Position numbers and translations under genes: made by a program | Shown: piece after piece, positions 24,886 through 39,800 of the stretch | How the letters are laid out: each line of letters starts with the position of its first letter | Position numbering within the stretch: position 1 is the first letter of the stretch | Origin: Chromera velia | Taxonomy: Eukaryota > Sar > Chromeraceae | Length of the DNA stretch: 64,000 nt | Assembly: GCA_018398765.1 (NCBI GenBank) | Contig: JAHBMJ010001405.1 | Location: 49,340 to 113,339 of the forward strand | Reading direction: 5' to 3' | The notes under the pieces: generated by a model | The model's database searches: none | Seen by the model: the letters and a program-made list of their open reading frames with translations, nothing else | What the model was told of the DNA's origin: nothing

Positions 24886-27800
24886 TTTTCCTTCCTTCCT
24901 TCCTTCTTTCTTTCTTTCTTTCTTTCTTTCCTTCCTTCCTTCCTTCTTTCTTTTGTCTGTTTTTTCATCTGCTCATTTCTTTTTCCCTCATGGTTTCGGT
25001 CCTGCAGAATGCGGAGGAGAACTTCGTTGCTGCGTTTGTGAACTTCTCTGCCCAGACGAGCAGTGCAAACCTCCAGGACGCCTTTGAGGCCAAACTCGAG
25101 AAGAAGAGGAAGACGCTCCTCGGACCCCCAGCAGGCAAAGTCATGCTCATGTTCATCGACGATGCTAATATGCCCATGCTCGAAACCTATGGAGCACAAC
25201 CACCGATTGAGCTTCTCAGACAGGTTTGTCTTCTTTTGTGCGAATTCATGACGATTGTTACTTTTCTGTTCAAGGAATTTCAAAAGGATCGGATCCACAG
25301 AACAAAGGCTCCGTCCGAAACGCTCCGTCCAATAGGGCGGTCTCACTGAATTCATCCCAGCAGCAGCTTCATATACGCATGTATGTTTCGCCTGAGTAAA
25401 AAAAATAATTTGTGTCTGCCTGCAGGTAATGGACTACAAGGGATTCTATGACAGAAAGAAACTCTTCTTCAAAAATATTAAGGACACCCAGTTCATCCTC
25501 GCATGTGGTCCCCCGGGAGGAGGGCGGAACCCCGTGACACCCCGTCTGTTCAGACACTACAACATGTTCTGGATGCCCGACCTGTCTGAGGCAGCCATGA
25601 GCCGCATTTTCAACTCAATCCTCAGTGGATGGCTGGCAATTGACAAAGTCAGTCGGCGTACATAGGTATTTAGGCATGCCGTGTTCATTTTAGCTGCTTG
25701 TACATATTTGGACTTTTTGCACTTAGACAGACATGGTAGGCAGACAGCTGTTTGCTAATATTGCCGGCATACCAATCATCCAAACAACAAACAATCATCC
25801 CTGGAAGGAAGCTGCCGTCCCTACTGGAAGGAAGCGATGCCCCTCGATTTGTTTGGACTGAATCCGAACAGCTCTTTCCTTCGCAAAAAAGAAAAAGAGA
25901 AGTGTTCTATCCGCTTTCTTTCTTCGTTCCCGCTTTCCCTTTTTTCTCCTCCGCACTTTCCCCCTTCTCTTCTGTAATTTAAAAGACGGACTCAAAAACA
26001 ATCACTGCGCCCCATTCCAATCACGTAATTTAAAAGACGGACTCAAAAACAATCACTGCGCCCCATTCCAATCACGTGGCCGACGAAATGACTGGAAGGA
26101 CACAAACAATCCCTCTAATCTTAACTCCATTCCTTAATTCTATTCTGCCTGCAGCCCGACCTTGCCGAGGTCTCCCCTAGCATCGTGAAGGCCTCCGTGG
26201 AAGTCTACCTGAAGATTACCACAGATCTGCTGCCCACACCCTCCAAGAGCCACTACACGTTCAACCTCAGGGACCCCTCCAAGATGTTCCAGGGAGTCCT
26301 GATGGTCAACAGAGAACACCTGGCAGACAAGGAAGATCTCATCCGACTCTGGACCCATGAGGCGTCTCGGCAATTTAGAGATCGGTTCGTTGGTTGGTTG
26401 GTTGGTTCGTTGGTTGGTTGGTTGCTGCCTGTGCATACCTGTCTGTGTGCGTCTGGTGGTCTTTTGCGTCTCTCTTCTCTGTCTGATTGTGAACGGTTTC
26501 GATGCTTTTCTTTTCTTGGAAAGAGCTGGTAGGCTGCGTTCTACCTTTTCGTTTTGCTTCTTTCACACTATCTGTGTGACTTTCCTCTCTTCCTGTGTGA
26601 ACGCAGACTGACGGACGAAGGCGACCGCGCCTGGTTCGACAAGCTGGTATGCACAAAGATACAGGAACACCTAGGGGAGCAGTGGGAACCGTCTAAGTTC
26701 ACGGACTTGGTCTTTGGAGATTTCACCGACAGGGCAGGAAGAGTCTATCAGCACATCACACTGGATCAGACACAGCTGGCTCAGTGCTTTGATGAGTCAG
26801 TCAAGTTATCTATCCGTAATCCATCTGTTGCATTTCAACTTTGCACGGTTATGGAGGACGCGCACTCGCAGAATAGGGTTTGCCAGTAAGTTTGCGTAAG
26901 GTCGGCAATAAATCACTCTGCCTGTTTCACCAGGCTGCTCATTCAATGTGGGTAACGTTTTTGCTTTTCTGCATACACCTGAAACGAAACGTGTGGGACG
27001 GGACCGTGTTCTCCAAACAGAGGGAAGGCGCAGCCCTCCTGGTCAAATCGTCAGGTAATCGCATCAATGTTGCAGTCATGCAAAAGTCACTCTTCTCTCT
27101 CGCCTACTGCCTGCCTGCTTGTTTGCTCAACTCTCTTTGCAGCTTCCTCCAGGAATACAACGCGACCTATCCCAGTCAGATGCAGCTGGTGTTCTTCAAG
27201 GACGCTCAGAGACATCTGGCGAGGATTTGCAGAGTCATCAGGCAGCCCAGAGGAAATGCGCTGCTGATCGGAGTCGGGGGGTCTGGAAGGTCTTCGCTTT
27301 CGAGGTGAGTGAGGGGAGGGGAGAGATGACTCAATTAACAAAACGGCGCTCCACAGACTCATAAAGAAGACCGTTGCGTTGGATGCATGCACGTGTTTTT
27401 CTTGAGCTGTACGTGTCTGAGGTAGATTCTTTTTCTTTGACTGGCACTTAGTGTGTTTGTTCGTCGGTGAACCACTTGAAAAGAAAGCGAATGCCAACCA
27501 GATCTCATTTTTGAAAGACAGCATGCCTGCCTGCCTGCCTGCTGTCTATCCGTCTAACTCCTTGTCTCGCTATCAACTTGAACCCGGCAGCTCAAACGTC
27601 GGCTTGTGATCACCCCTAGTTAAGTATGTCTCTTCTCTTCATCCCTTCCCTTCTCTTCTGTCTGTGTGAACTGATGCCAGTCGTTTTTACGGGCCTCTGT
27701 AAAGACCTGTCACTTTCATGGGGTACTGCTGTACTCTCTGGGTTGATCTCTCTCTGTGCACAGATACGTGTTTATGTACGTGTGCATTCGTGATTATATA

Positions 27801-30800
27801 TACTTACATGTGTGTATACATGTGGAGAATTGTATATCTCTATATGTATCGTATGAACGTGTGTACTTTCTGATCATCTGTGCATGTGTGAGGTTGCAGG
27901 CTGGCAGCGTTAATGGGGGACTTCCACATCTTCTCGATCGAAATCACCAAATCCTACAGCACCAACGAGTTCAGAGAGGACATCAAACAACTGATGACGA
28001 GCATTGCAAAGTCAGGCAAGCCTGCGGTGTTCCTCTTCAGTGACACCCAGATTGTGAAGGAGTCCTTCCTGGAGGACATCAACAACGTTCTCAACACAGG
28101 AGAGGTGCCCAACCTCTTTGCAGCAGATGAAATTGAGGGCATTATCGGTCTAGTCAGGCCACTTGCAAAGGTCAGTCAGTCAGTCAGTCAGTCAAGTAGT
28201 CAGTGAGACAAAAGGACAGGCAGTCCAGAGGGATAAAGTTGTTACCGCAATTGAGGGCTGACCGTTTCATGCGCACTGCAATCGGGTTGAAATGAACATA
28301 AGCAGACAAACTTGATGTTCTCTTCCACCTCTCCCACATCTTTTTTTATGCTGCTCCACATTTTCATGTCTTTTGGTCGACTTAGTCGTGCTGCATTTTT
28401 TCTCCTCCGTTTTTCTTCCTTCCAGGCTGCCGGGAAGGTGGACGCTCGAGACGTCATTTGGGGTCACTTCATCCAACTGGTGCGGGAGGGGCTCCACATG
28501 ACCCTCTGCTTCTCCCCCGTCGGGGAGGCGTTCAGGGCCAGGTGCCGTCAGTTCCCCTCTTTGGTCAACTGCGCGACTGTCGACTGGTTCGATCCCTGGC
28601 CTGTGGACGCCCTGTACTCTGTGGCTCAGAGATTCTACAAGGCCACCAAGGACCTCGGCATAGAAGGCTGCATCGACGCCCTTTGCACGTGAGTGAGTTG
28701 ACCTGGTGGCAAATGCATTGCTCTGTCCGTCTACCTGATTTGTCTTCCTCCATGCGCTTGAAGACGGTGCTGTCCCCTGCGCATTCCGGGCCTCCGTTCC
28801 GTAACACCGTGGCACCTGAGAGGAATGCGATTGTGAAAGAAAGTTTGAGGAGAGTGAAGAGAGATAGAGTTCAAAATTGGACCGAATATTCCCAAAAGGA
28901 GAGAGAAAGGTCAACGTGGATAGACAAGACAAGGCAGCAGCCCTCATTGGAATCCTCTCATTCATGCGCACACACAGACAGACAGATAGACCGACCTTGG
29001 ATGAGCTGCAAGGAGCAAAGTCCATAGAAAAAAGAAAACAAACAAAGAAACCAGTCCTTTGCCACACAAGCAATCCGTAGTGACCGACGCGAGTGGAAAG
29101 ATTTGTCTGACTTTCCGGACAGTTTGGCGCATGCGCAAACAATTTCTTGCAGCCCCGGGACTCCTAGCAACAAAAAGGGAAAGTTTCAACATAAACCCTC
29201 CCAACAAAATAAGACTGCGGCTTTTTTTAATTATTTCCATATCTGCACGATGATGAATGCAGAATTTCCTGCAACATCCACGACTCGATCAGAAAGACAG
29301 CCGAAGACTTCTATGAGAAACTGAGGAGGCGAACTTACACAACGCCAACAAGCTACCTTGAGTTGATCAAACTGTACACTTTGATGCTGAGAGACCAGCT
29401 GGACATCATCGGAACCCGAATCTCTCGGTGGGTTGGTCGGGCAGGCCTTTTGTTTTACCTTGTGTCGACGTACCTTTTTGGTACCTGGCAGAATACATGG
29501 TTAGTTTTTCACCCTGCGAATCGTCCCCATTACACAACTTGTCTGTTTGCGTCCTTTTGCCAAAGCATTAAAGTCTGTCTGGTGATGTTGTGAATGACTG
29601 TCTCTGGATGTGCAGATACCGCATCGGTATGGAGAGGCTGGAGGAGACGAACAAGATGGTGGAGAAGATGAAGGGAGACCTCAGGGCCCTCCAACCCCAG
29701 CTGGACGTTCAGTCGAAGGCAACGGCAGAACTGATGGTCGTCTTGGAAAGGGACAAGGCAGAGGCGGCAAAGGCAGCAGAGGCGTGTGCCGGAGAGGAGG
29801 CAAAGGCGTCAGCTGCGAGTGCTGCGGCATCCGAGATCCGTGACGATTGCCAAAGAGACCTCGACATCGCCTTGCCTGAGTACTACGCAGCCGTCAAGGC
29901 GTTGGACGCCCTCGACAAGAAAGACATCCAAGAGGTACGTGGGAAGTTCGGTGCGATCGCGAGGATTCGTGGCCGGTGCAAAAAGTGAATAGAAAGAAAA
30001 GATAGAAAGGGTGTACTTATGGCAAGTCGGAGCAAGTTCAGAAATCTTTGTGGAGTCTTGACTTAAGATTCCAACGACTTTCGCTAAGAAGATTTTTATT
30101 AGCCAAAGAAGAGAGCAGTAGTTTCAAATGGCGAACAAACAGATTAAAACACGGAAAGACAGTTTATTGGTTCCAACATGTTTTTCTCACCATGTTTGTC
30201 TGTGTGGTGCAAACGGTCTTTTCTCTTTCCTCTGTTTCTGCTCATTTGAGTCCATGTCTCCCCTCTGTTCTCATCAGTTGTCTGCTGGATTTTCTTGTGC
30301 TCTCTGCAGGTGAAATCGTTTGCCAAGCCTCCCGCTCTTGTGGAGACTGTTCTGGGGGCAGTGTGCCTTCTGATGGGCCGCCCGCAGAAATGGGACGAGG
30401 CAAAGAAGCTGATGAACCAGTCGGACTTCCTCGATCAACTGAAGAACTACGACAAGGATGCCATCAGCGAGAAACTAATGAAGCAGATGCAGAAGTACAT
30501 CGAGATGCCGGATTTCAATGCGGACTCGGTGAGCTGATCGAGTCACTCTTGGTCCCAGCTGCTCTTCCGATCACTGATCTTGTCTCATTGGTGCACTTGC
30601 CAGGCACACAGGCTTGGATGCATACACACATACACACAGAGATGCACACTGAGTGTAGAGACAGGCGAGACACAGGGGGAAGGGCACAAGTCTAGCGGCT
30701 GGCTGAGAGACAGAACGACGGACGGACCGATAGACAGACAGACAGACAGACAGACAGAAAGACAGAAAGACAGAAAGACAGACAGAGTCGAATTTCGTGC

Positions 30801-33800
30801 ACTCATTGACCGCAAAGGTCCATGAGAGGTTTAGAATACGGGCAGTCAATCAGCGAATTTTCGAAGGCCTCTTGGTGCACTGTGTTGTTTGACGTGATGT
30901 GATGTCTTTCCTGCAGCTGTACATATTCTCGAATTGAATGAGATTTTCTTGATCTGTGTTTGTTCGTTTGGACGTATAGCCAATCACCTTCTTTCTTGTG
31001 ATGCACCGCCTCCATGTTTCTTTCTGAGCAGTCTTCGCAGCTCTCCTATTTTCTTCTCAGCCGGCTCAGCTGTTTTGCCAACTCTGCCGACATTGTGATC
31101 TGAACACATAGAAGACCCTGTGACTATTCCCCCTTTTCTGCTCCGGACTCCCATTGAGCCAACGAAATGAGTCGCATCATCGCACGGGGGGATTTCTGCA
31201 GGTCGGAAAAGTATCCAGGGCGGCGACGTCGCTCTGCCTGTGGGTGAAGGCGATGGATACCTACAGCAAGGTCGCAAAGAACATTGAGCCCAAGAAGAAG
31301 AAGCTGGCAGAGGCCGAGGCAGCACAGGCAGAGGCACAGGCCAAACTCGATGCCGCCAAAGCAGAACTGAAAAGCGTCCAGGATAAGTCAGTCACTGAAG
31401 TCTGTGTCGGTACACACGAAGAAGAAGAACGTTAAATCAAGATTCATAAGTGGAAGATCAGTAGGAGTAATCCGCGTACAGAAATACATGAAAGCGTCAA
31501 AAGCAGCTTCATCAGTATGACCACGTTGCAGCAAAAACTTGACGGAGACCGCACACGCAGAAGTGATTTTGTAAACAGAACACATAGAATGACGCTCGCT
31601 GTGCTTCATCTTTGCTTCAAGGCCTGCGCCCCCTTACCTCCCCTCGTGCCTGCAGGGTGGATTCCCTGGAGGCACAATTTCAGGACAGTGAGAGGAAGAG
31701 TCAGCAGCTGCAACAGCAGAAGGCAGACACGGAGGTGAAGCTGGAAAGAGCCGTGAAGCTGGTGCAAGGCCTGGGAGAGGAGTCCGTGAGATGGAAGGTT
31801 GCAGCCGACACTCTGGACAAAGATATGGAGAACTTGATCGGCAACATCCTTCTGTCTTCAGGCATGATTGCATACGCAGGTGAGCTGAGCTGACAGCTGG
31901 ATTGGAAGAAAGTGTGACAGGCAGACGAGAATCGAAAAACTTTCTGGAAGACTTTCTGTTCCAGTCGGTGCACGCAGGGTTCTCTCCCAAAGAAAGAAAT
32001 TCTAGTGAACCCACATACACGTGGAGACAGAGAAGAAAATCAGCTTTCGGTTGAGTTGAAGGGCGGAATAGAGAAAGCAAAACAGAACGCTAAATAGAAG
32101 GGAGAAGGAAAACAAAAATAAAAACGACATATCACACTCAAAAGAAGCAAAGAGACTCAACGAATGCGCAGATAGAGAGTCTACATACCATCAGTAAGTG
32201 TGATTCAGTTCAGCAGCAATGTGGGGCTGTGAACAGATTCGCTGACTCAATCAAATGAATGTGTATCCGCACAGGTCCCTTCACTGCGGAATACAGACAG
32301 AAGCTCTGCGCACAGTGGTTCGAGACCTGCACCAAGGAGGGAATCAAGTGCGCATCCGATTTTTCCCTTGAGAGGGTCCTCGCAGACCCTGCAGAGGTCC
32401 GAAGGTGGAACATTGACGGTCTTCCTGCAGGTCTGTCTGTCTGTCTAGTTATTTCTCTGCATTTGTATTCTCTCTGCATCTGTACGTACTTGTGTATGCA
32501 CTCAGGTTGGTATGCCCCATCGCATCTCTTTCTGCTCATCCACCGTCTTTCTGGTTTGCCTCGTGTAAGGATAGATCGAGACTTCTGTCTGTCTGTTCGG
32601 GAGGACTTCGCCATGCAGTGATTGCTTCTTTGGTGTGAGTACATTTATTTCGGATCCATGGCGTCTGGTGACGCAAACGCAAGCATTGTCCATTTCTTGC
32701 CACTCTTGCGTCACTGCAGATCAATTGTCGATTGAGAACGGAATTTTTGTGACCAGAGGGAGGAGGTGGCCTCTAATGATCGACCCCCAGGGGCAGGCAA
32801 ACAGGTGGATCAGGAAAATGGGGAAGGAGCAAAACATCCAGATCATCAAATTGAGCGAGCCTAACTTTTTGAGGTCTCTGGAGAACGGGATCAGACTCGG
32901 ATCTCCTGTTCTCTTGGAGAACGTTGAGGAGATTCTTGACCCCTCCATTGAGCCCGTACTGGTCAAGGCAACCTATAAAAAGGGAGGGCAGATTGTTCTC
33001 AGATTGGGAGATCAGGAAGTACCGTATGATGAAAAGTTCCGCTTCTACATCACGACCAAGCTGGCCAATCCTCATTACTTGCCTGAGATTTGTATCAAGG
33101 TCGGCACACACATAAGTAAATAAATACACCGATCGATCAAGTCACAAGGGGCTGAATCAATGCTGTTGGTTCATTTGATATTTTCATGTTTGTTTGAGGT
33201 CTGGATGGACTGAGTCGTCAGCAGTTTCCAAGTGCTTTCTCGACTTGTGTCTGCACTTCTCTTACAGCCATGCATCCCACTCACTCCCTCGGTTTCCCAG
33301 GAGACAAGAGAGGTACAAGCAACACAAAATAGGAAGGGCTACAGCGTCTGCAGGATTTCTTTCTTTCTTCCCTGGGTTTGCACGTGTTTCTGTTTTCATG
33401 CACAGAGAAGTATATATGGACATTCATTTCCAAATTCGTTCCATGTATTAACTTCTGACTGTGCAATCAGGTGACAATCATCAACTTTACAGTGACACAG
33501 AACGGCCTCGAGGATCAACTGTTGATCGAGACCATTGCTCACGAACGGCCGGATCTAGAGGAGCAAAGACAACAACTGGTTGTATCGATTGCCAACGACA
33601 AGGCAACCCTCGACCATCTTGAGGCTGTCAGTCAGTCCCCTCGCAGCACCTCCTGCTTGTTCATCTGTGCGTGAATCCTTCCATTCATTCATTGATCCAT
33701 CCATCCATCCGTCATGAATTCTTTCATTTGTCTCTTCATTGATCCAGTCATTCATAATAATCTGTGTCTTTACGTACCCATTTGCGCATTTGGCCATCTT

Positions 33801-36800
33801 TCTTTTTTGTCGGGCTGCCTGCATGTCCGTTCTTCTGTTTGTCCCTGATACATCACGCCTGTCGTTCTGTTTTTCCTTTGTGTATTTTCTTCTCTCTTTG
33901 TCTTCTATCTTTTTTTTTTTTCCTTCTTTCTTTGTTCTTTGTCTTCTTTCTCTGTTTCTTTCGGTCTCTCTCTTTCTCTGTTTCAGAGTTTCTCTCAGTA
34001 TTCTGCAAGAACATCATCTCCTTCTGTGTGCAATTTCAGTGTGGATCAACAGGATGCAATTAAGGAAATGACGCAACAAAATACAAGCGCATATATGCAT
34101 AGGTATGATTTCCAATTCTCATTCACGCGTGGCTGCCCTAACACAATGAGGTTGCAGGAGATTCTACGTCTTCTCGCTGAAGCCTCTGGAGACATTCTGG
34201 AAGACGAGAGGCTGATCAACACCCTCGACGAGTCGAAGAGCACTTCAGAGGCCATTGGCAAGAGAATGCAAACTGCGGAGGTGACTCAGAAGGAAATAGA
34301 GACCGTCAGAGAATCGTACAGATCTGTCGCCCTGCGGGGAAGCCTTCTGTACTTTGTCATCGCGGACCTCGCCTTGATCGATCCAATGTACCAGGTAGGT
34401 TTAGTTTGTTTGTTTTTGTCATCGCATGAGTGATTCAAATCATCGAAGACAGACGATGAAACGAAGACAGTTTGCTTTTGATTTTAAGACGCGAGAGAAA
34501 CCGAAAGAAGGGCTTCATCTTTCTTGTGTGAAAACATCAAGACGCCAGTAGTGATCTCTTGAACTTTACGCTGTGTTTGAGTTTTCCGTACAGAGTGCTT
34601 CTTTTTTCTGCATTCCAGGAACTCATGAAGGCATGAGTGAGAAAAGATGTTCTGCCTGCTTTTCCGCCCACTCCCGTCACCCAGGCAGCCTACATTATCT
34701 CCCTCCTTGCTGTGTGCCTGCCTGGTTATCGACTTGCCTCTCTGTGTGACGATCTGTCTGGCTTTCTGTTTGCATGCTTTCACGTCTGTCACTCTTAATA
34801 TTTCTTTTCCTCTCACTGTCATTTATTTCCCATAATTATTTTTCATTTCCTGTTCTTTGCAATGCTGTGGCTACTGATTCTGCAGTACTCTCTGGACTAC
34901 TTTGTGGGTCTGTTCAATCAGCGTTTGGAGAAGGCAGAGAAGAGTGACGACCTGAAAACTCGACTCGGGATTCTCATTGAAGACATCACAAAGAGCATGT
35001 ACAAGAACATCTGCAGGGGGCTCTTTGAGAGACACAAACTGCTCTTCTCCTTCCTTATCACGGCATCCATCGGCAGGAATGTCAGCCTGAAGTCCTTCAT
35101 GACTTCTATAGTTAATATATTCATTTCCTGTCGTTTCACCTCACCACTCTCCTGTTTCGTCAGTGGCAGCTTTCTTTTTCAAGAAGTCTCCCCCTTTTTT
35201 GTTCGTTTCTTCTTCGTCCTCTTTGTTCTTCCCTTTCACTCCCCCATCATTCCAATATTGGTTCCAGACAAGCACATGTACGACTCCTCTCCAAACACGA
35301 AGCGCTTCACGATGTATTTTTGAGAGTATGAGTCACGCAGAATAGCATTATGTCTTACCACAAAATGAGTGTGCATGATCCCTTCGCTGCGCTTTTCCAA
35401 TCGAATCAGGACAAGAGCATTCGGATGATCGAGTGGAACTGCCTCCTCAGGGGGGTGGACATCGCCCTGGGGGTCGACCAGAAGGAGGAGACGGAAAGGG
35501 CGGCTTCCCCACCAGCGAAAGTTTTTGACCAAAACATATGGGCAAAGATGAAGGTCCTCGACTCAGTCGTCAAAGGACCGTTCAAGGGCCTCGCGGCAAG
35601 TGTGGCTGGGAGTCCGGACAGCTGGAATGGCTTCAGGGAGAGTGTGCACAAGCCAACGACGATGCCGGATTCCTTCCACGGAAAGTTGAGCCCCTTCCAG
35701 CTGCTTATTCTCTTGAAGAGTCTGAGGGAAGATCAGCTCCTCCTCTTCATTCGAGAGTGAGTTGATGCATGGGAATTGAATGCAATGCGGGAGGGAAACT
35801 GGCTTTCACATGCAGGCTCTAAGTGTGCCAAAATGTAATCATCCTTCTGCCCTCTTCTTCCCGGCCGGTGCCGTCGGCATAAACCTCTACTTTGTGAACT
35901 TTTTAGAGGGAAAGTTTTCTTCTTTTTGCGTACACACTGTTTTGGGCGCTATGTCTCATTTCAATTTGTTTGTTGCCCCTCGAAACACCTCGTGTTCTCT
36001 GAATAGCTGTCTGTCTTTTTCTCCTTGGCCCTACTCTCCCCGTTTTCTGACTTGCTGTTGATGCTTCACACAGACAGCTCTTTGCCTATCGTGAATATGC
36101 AAAGGCCTGCCCGCGCATTCGCACAGTCTTTCACTTAAAGCACCAGGCTTGAGTAGACCCAGGAGGCGGCATGTCGTGTCGTGTCGTGTCGGTGGGTAGA
36201 TATCTGTTTATTCTTTTTGTTTTAATCCCTCGCGTCCGTCAGGTACGTCTCGGCCGCACTGGGGTCTTTTTTCATCGAGCCTCCCCCCTTCGATCTCCTC
36301 GGGGCCTTCGAGGACTCAAAGTCGACTACCCCGATAATCTTCGTCCTCTCGGCAGGGGCAGACCCGATCCAGTATCTGATTAAACTCGCGAGGGACAAAG
36401 GCATCCCAGACGAGAACCTGAGAATGCTCTCTCTCGGACAGGGACAGGGACCCAAAGCAGAGAGGCTGATTGAGTCTGCAAGAGAGGAGGGAGGATGGGT
36501 ATGCTTGCAGGTGCGCAGAAATGTTCTTCCTTTTCCTCTCTTCCGTCCCCTTCCTTTCTTTTTCCCTCTCTTTTTTTCTCTTTGTCTCTCCCTGTCTGTT
36601 CAATTAAGAGCATCAATGTGCACCAGCAGCCAATCTGTCCACAAAAATTTGGAACCAAGGACCAATTTGGCCTGCATGGGTCCTGATTTTGAGATCGGTC
36701 TTCTTTCCGCACATGCAACCGCACGTACCTCTTTTATTTTCATTTGATAGAGATACAGAGGGAGGAATTCTCAGTGTGAGAGTCCAACAGAAAGAGAAAG

Positions 36801-39800
36801 GATTGCGTGGTTGAACAAAAGAAGGAGGAAGCACAATAAGGCGAGAGAGGGAGAGAGAGTTGAAAATTTGGAATAGCTTACGCTGGTTCTATCAATGAAA
36901 GCTCTCTGTCCGTCTCTGTGCCGCATGCAGAATTGCCATCTTGCCGCCTCCTGGATGCCCAAACTCGAGCGCATCCAGGAGCAGCAGAGCGAAGACTCCA
37001 TGGACCCCTCCTACAGGCTCTGGTTGACCTCCATGCCCACGCCCTCCTTCCCTGTACCCGTACTTCAGGCGGGTATCAAGATCACCAACGAACCTCCGAA
37101 GGGTCTCAGGGCAAACTTGAAGCGCTCATTCCAGGACATCACGGTAGGCCTACAGAGAAGAACGGCAGCGTATCGTGATCATCATTCAATACTTACCTGT
37201 GTTATAGATGGAAGGTTTCTTCTTTCAGGGCATTTTGCCCCTTTGGTCGCCTCTGTCGCTGATCTTTGAAGCCTTCGAGTGCGCTTGTTTGCACCGCTTC
37301 AGCTCTTCTTCCAGCGGACACGTCTGTACGGCCTCTACTTAGAACGAGATAGTGAACACCCGGACTTCAAACAGAAAAATGAAAACTTGCCCGAAAGCTC
37401 AGAAAGCTGGTAGGCAAACGCCAACTCTGCAGAGAAAAAGATACTGAGAGCGTTTCGGGGTGGTGGCTCTTTAAAAGGGGAACAAGGGCGTGGAAAGAAA
37501 TGGAAAGGAAAAGAAAGGCCAAAAACCAAACAACTTGTTCTGACATATCTGTCCGTCGGTCCTTAATGTCTCTTTTTTTTTCTTTCTGTCTTCCTTTCTT
37601 TTTTTTCTCTCTGTGTGTGTGCAGGACGACCGATGGGAAAATTGCTGTCCTGGAAAAGACCGGGAGTACAAGAAGCTTCTGTACTCTCTGTGCTTCTTTC
37701 ACGCCGTCATCTTGGAGAGACGAAAATTCGGTCCGATAGGTCGGCCCCGCCTCTTCTCTTCTCTTCTCTGCTTTGCTGCTCTGAAGATACATGCATTTTC
37801 TTTCATACAGAATTCTTTTTCATACAGAAAATGCATGCACGGTCCGATAGGTCGGCCCCGCCTCTTCTCTTCTCTTCTCTTCTCTTCTCTGCTTGGCTGC
37901 TCTGAAGATACATACACAGACCGCCTGTGTGCCCTCCTGCCTATCTGCTCTGCCTTCGGGGAGAGAAACCGGGAACGAAGGAAGGAAGGGCGCGAATGGA
38001 AGTACATTTCCTTTCTCTTTCTGATTGTTGGAAGGAAGCTGTCCATGCATGTATGCATGCACATGCAAACACGCACACACACACATCCATGCAGGATGGA
38101 ACATTCCGTACGAGTGGATGGCCTCTGACCTGGAGGTCTCCCAACAGCAGGTGAAGATGTACTTGAACGAGCAGAGCGGAATCCCTTACGAAACTCTAAA
38201 CACAATTGTGGCAGAGATCAATTACGGCGGCAGAGTCACAGACGACAAGGTCAGGAGAAGAGATAAGCAGGCCCGGAAGGAAGAATGACGTCAACTTCCT
38301 TCCCTGCAAGAATTTCTCCCTATGTCACTCTCTACTTGCAGAAGTCTCTTCCTCCCAAATTTTTCTGTATGGCTTTCGACTTGTATGTTGGCAGCTCTTT
38401 CACTCACTCACTCACTCACTCACTCACTCACTCACCTACCCAATAACTCTCCCATCCCCTCCCAGCCGTCCCTCTCGTAGATCAGTGAGAATACTCCAGA
38501 AACACTTTTGTGCAATCTGTCGCATTCATGAATCAACCAAACGATCAGGATGTGCGGCTGATCAGCGCCCTTCTCGGCCGTTACTTCACGCCCGCGGTGA
38601 TGTCGGACGACTACCGTCTCTCCCAGTCGGACGTCTACAAAGTCCCTCCTGACGGCCCTCTGGCAGACGTCCGAAAATATCTGGAAGTAAGTCGGGCTGG
38701 GTAGACAGATAGATGCCTGAGGGGTTCAATCAAGCGAGGAAGGAACAAGACAGCTAGGAAGGAAGCATCAGTGTTTGTTTACCTCTTTGCCTTCTTCAGT
38801 CACACTGTATCCGTACAACTCACCAGGTCTGGCTGACCATTTTGAGTACGCAATGCACCGCTTGAGGCCTGCACATGATTCTTGTTTCTGCACATCTGCA
38901 TACGAATGTTCCAAACAAAATTTCTGCTCTGCATTCAGACAAACGTCCAACATCTCATCGTGATGGTGGCTCAGAATGAATTTTGTTTACAAGTAGGGAA
39001 ATCGAATTCTTCTTTGGCATTCACCCAGCCTGTGTGAAAGTTCGACAAAGGCCTCTCACTCTCGCTCTTCGATAACCTGCCCCCGCCATTTCCGTACCGC
39101 AGTTGGCTTGCTTGCAATCCATCAAATCAAATCAACTATTTGAATGCCGAAAATGACTCCCCTTGTGATGGCTGACAAACGCTTGTTCCACCTGCTTTCA
39201 TTCCTCTCCCCCTGCCTGTCTGCATTCATGCAGACGCTCCCCCTTGACGAAGAACCTGACGTCTTCGGCCTCCATGCCAACGCCGACATCACTTGCAAGG
39301 AGAACGAGGCGAAAATCTTCATGAACACCGTGGTCTCTGTGCAGCCTCGAATGTCTGGAGGTACGTCAGTCGAGGTGGGGGGGGGGGACTTTGCTGCTGC
39401 TTTGGTACATTTGGAAGGGTTCATGCAGATAGAGTAAGAGAGCGAGCAGCATTTTTTTTTCCTGAGACTGTATACACGCGACTCATGAACTCGACTGACA
39501 GAAGGAGAGAAAATGCATTCGTGCGTGCAGCGGGAGGTGGAAAGAGCGCGGACGAGATCGTTGCAGAGATGGCGGATGCATTCCTCGAGAGAATGCCCGC
39601 GGCAATGGACAAGGCGAAAGGAAGCGATCTGACGTTTGCGAAGGGGTCGGACGGTAACCTGGTGTCTCAGGCGGTTTTCTTTACGCAGGAGATGGCGAGG
39701 TTCAACAAGCTTCTGGGAGTGATTGTCAAGTCACTCAAAGAAATGCAAAAGGTCAGTAAATTGTCAAGTCACTTGAGAAAGTGCCAAACGAAAAGCAATC

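Larger units (their letters stand above)
24377..26795 (+). other. Dynein AAA3 (exons 34-38)
   Basis: P-loop GETGVGKS at about residue 2271 (exon 34) and Walker B-like [12 protein letters not shown] (exon 35). Then [20 protein letters not shown] (exon 36) and [17 protein letters not shown] (exon 37), both diagnostic of dynein heavy chains. AAA3 nucleotide state gates the motor in this family. Confidence 0.95.

Noticed and set aside
37613-38128. 171-codon open frame continuing past dynein exon 55
   Set aside because: Only its first part (to 37739) is dynein; the rest is duplicated donor, insert and intron. A 37-codon extension is possible but the full frame is not a gene.
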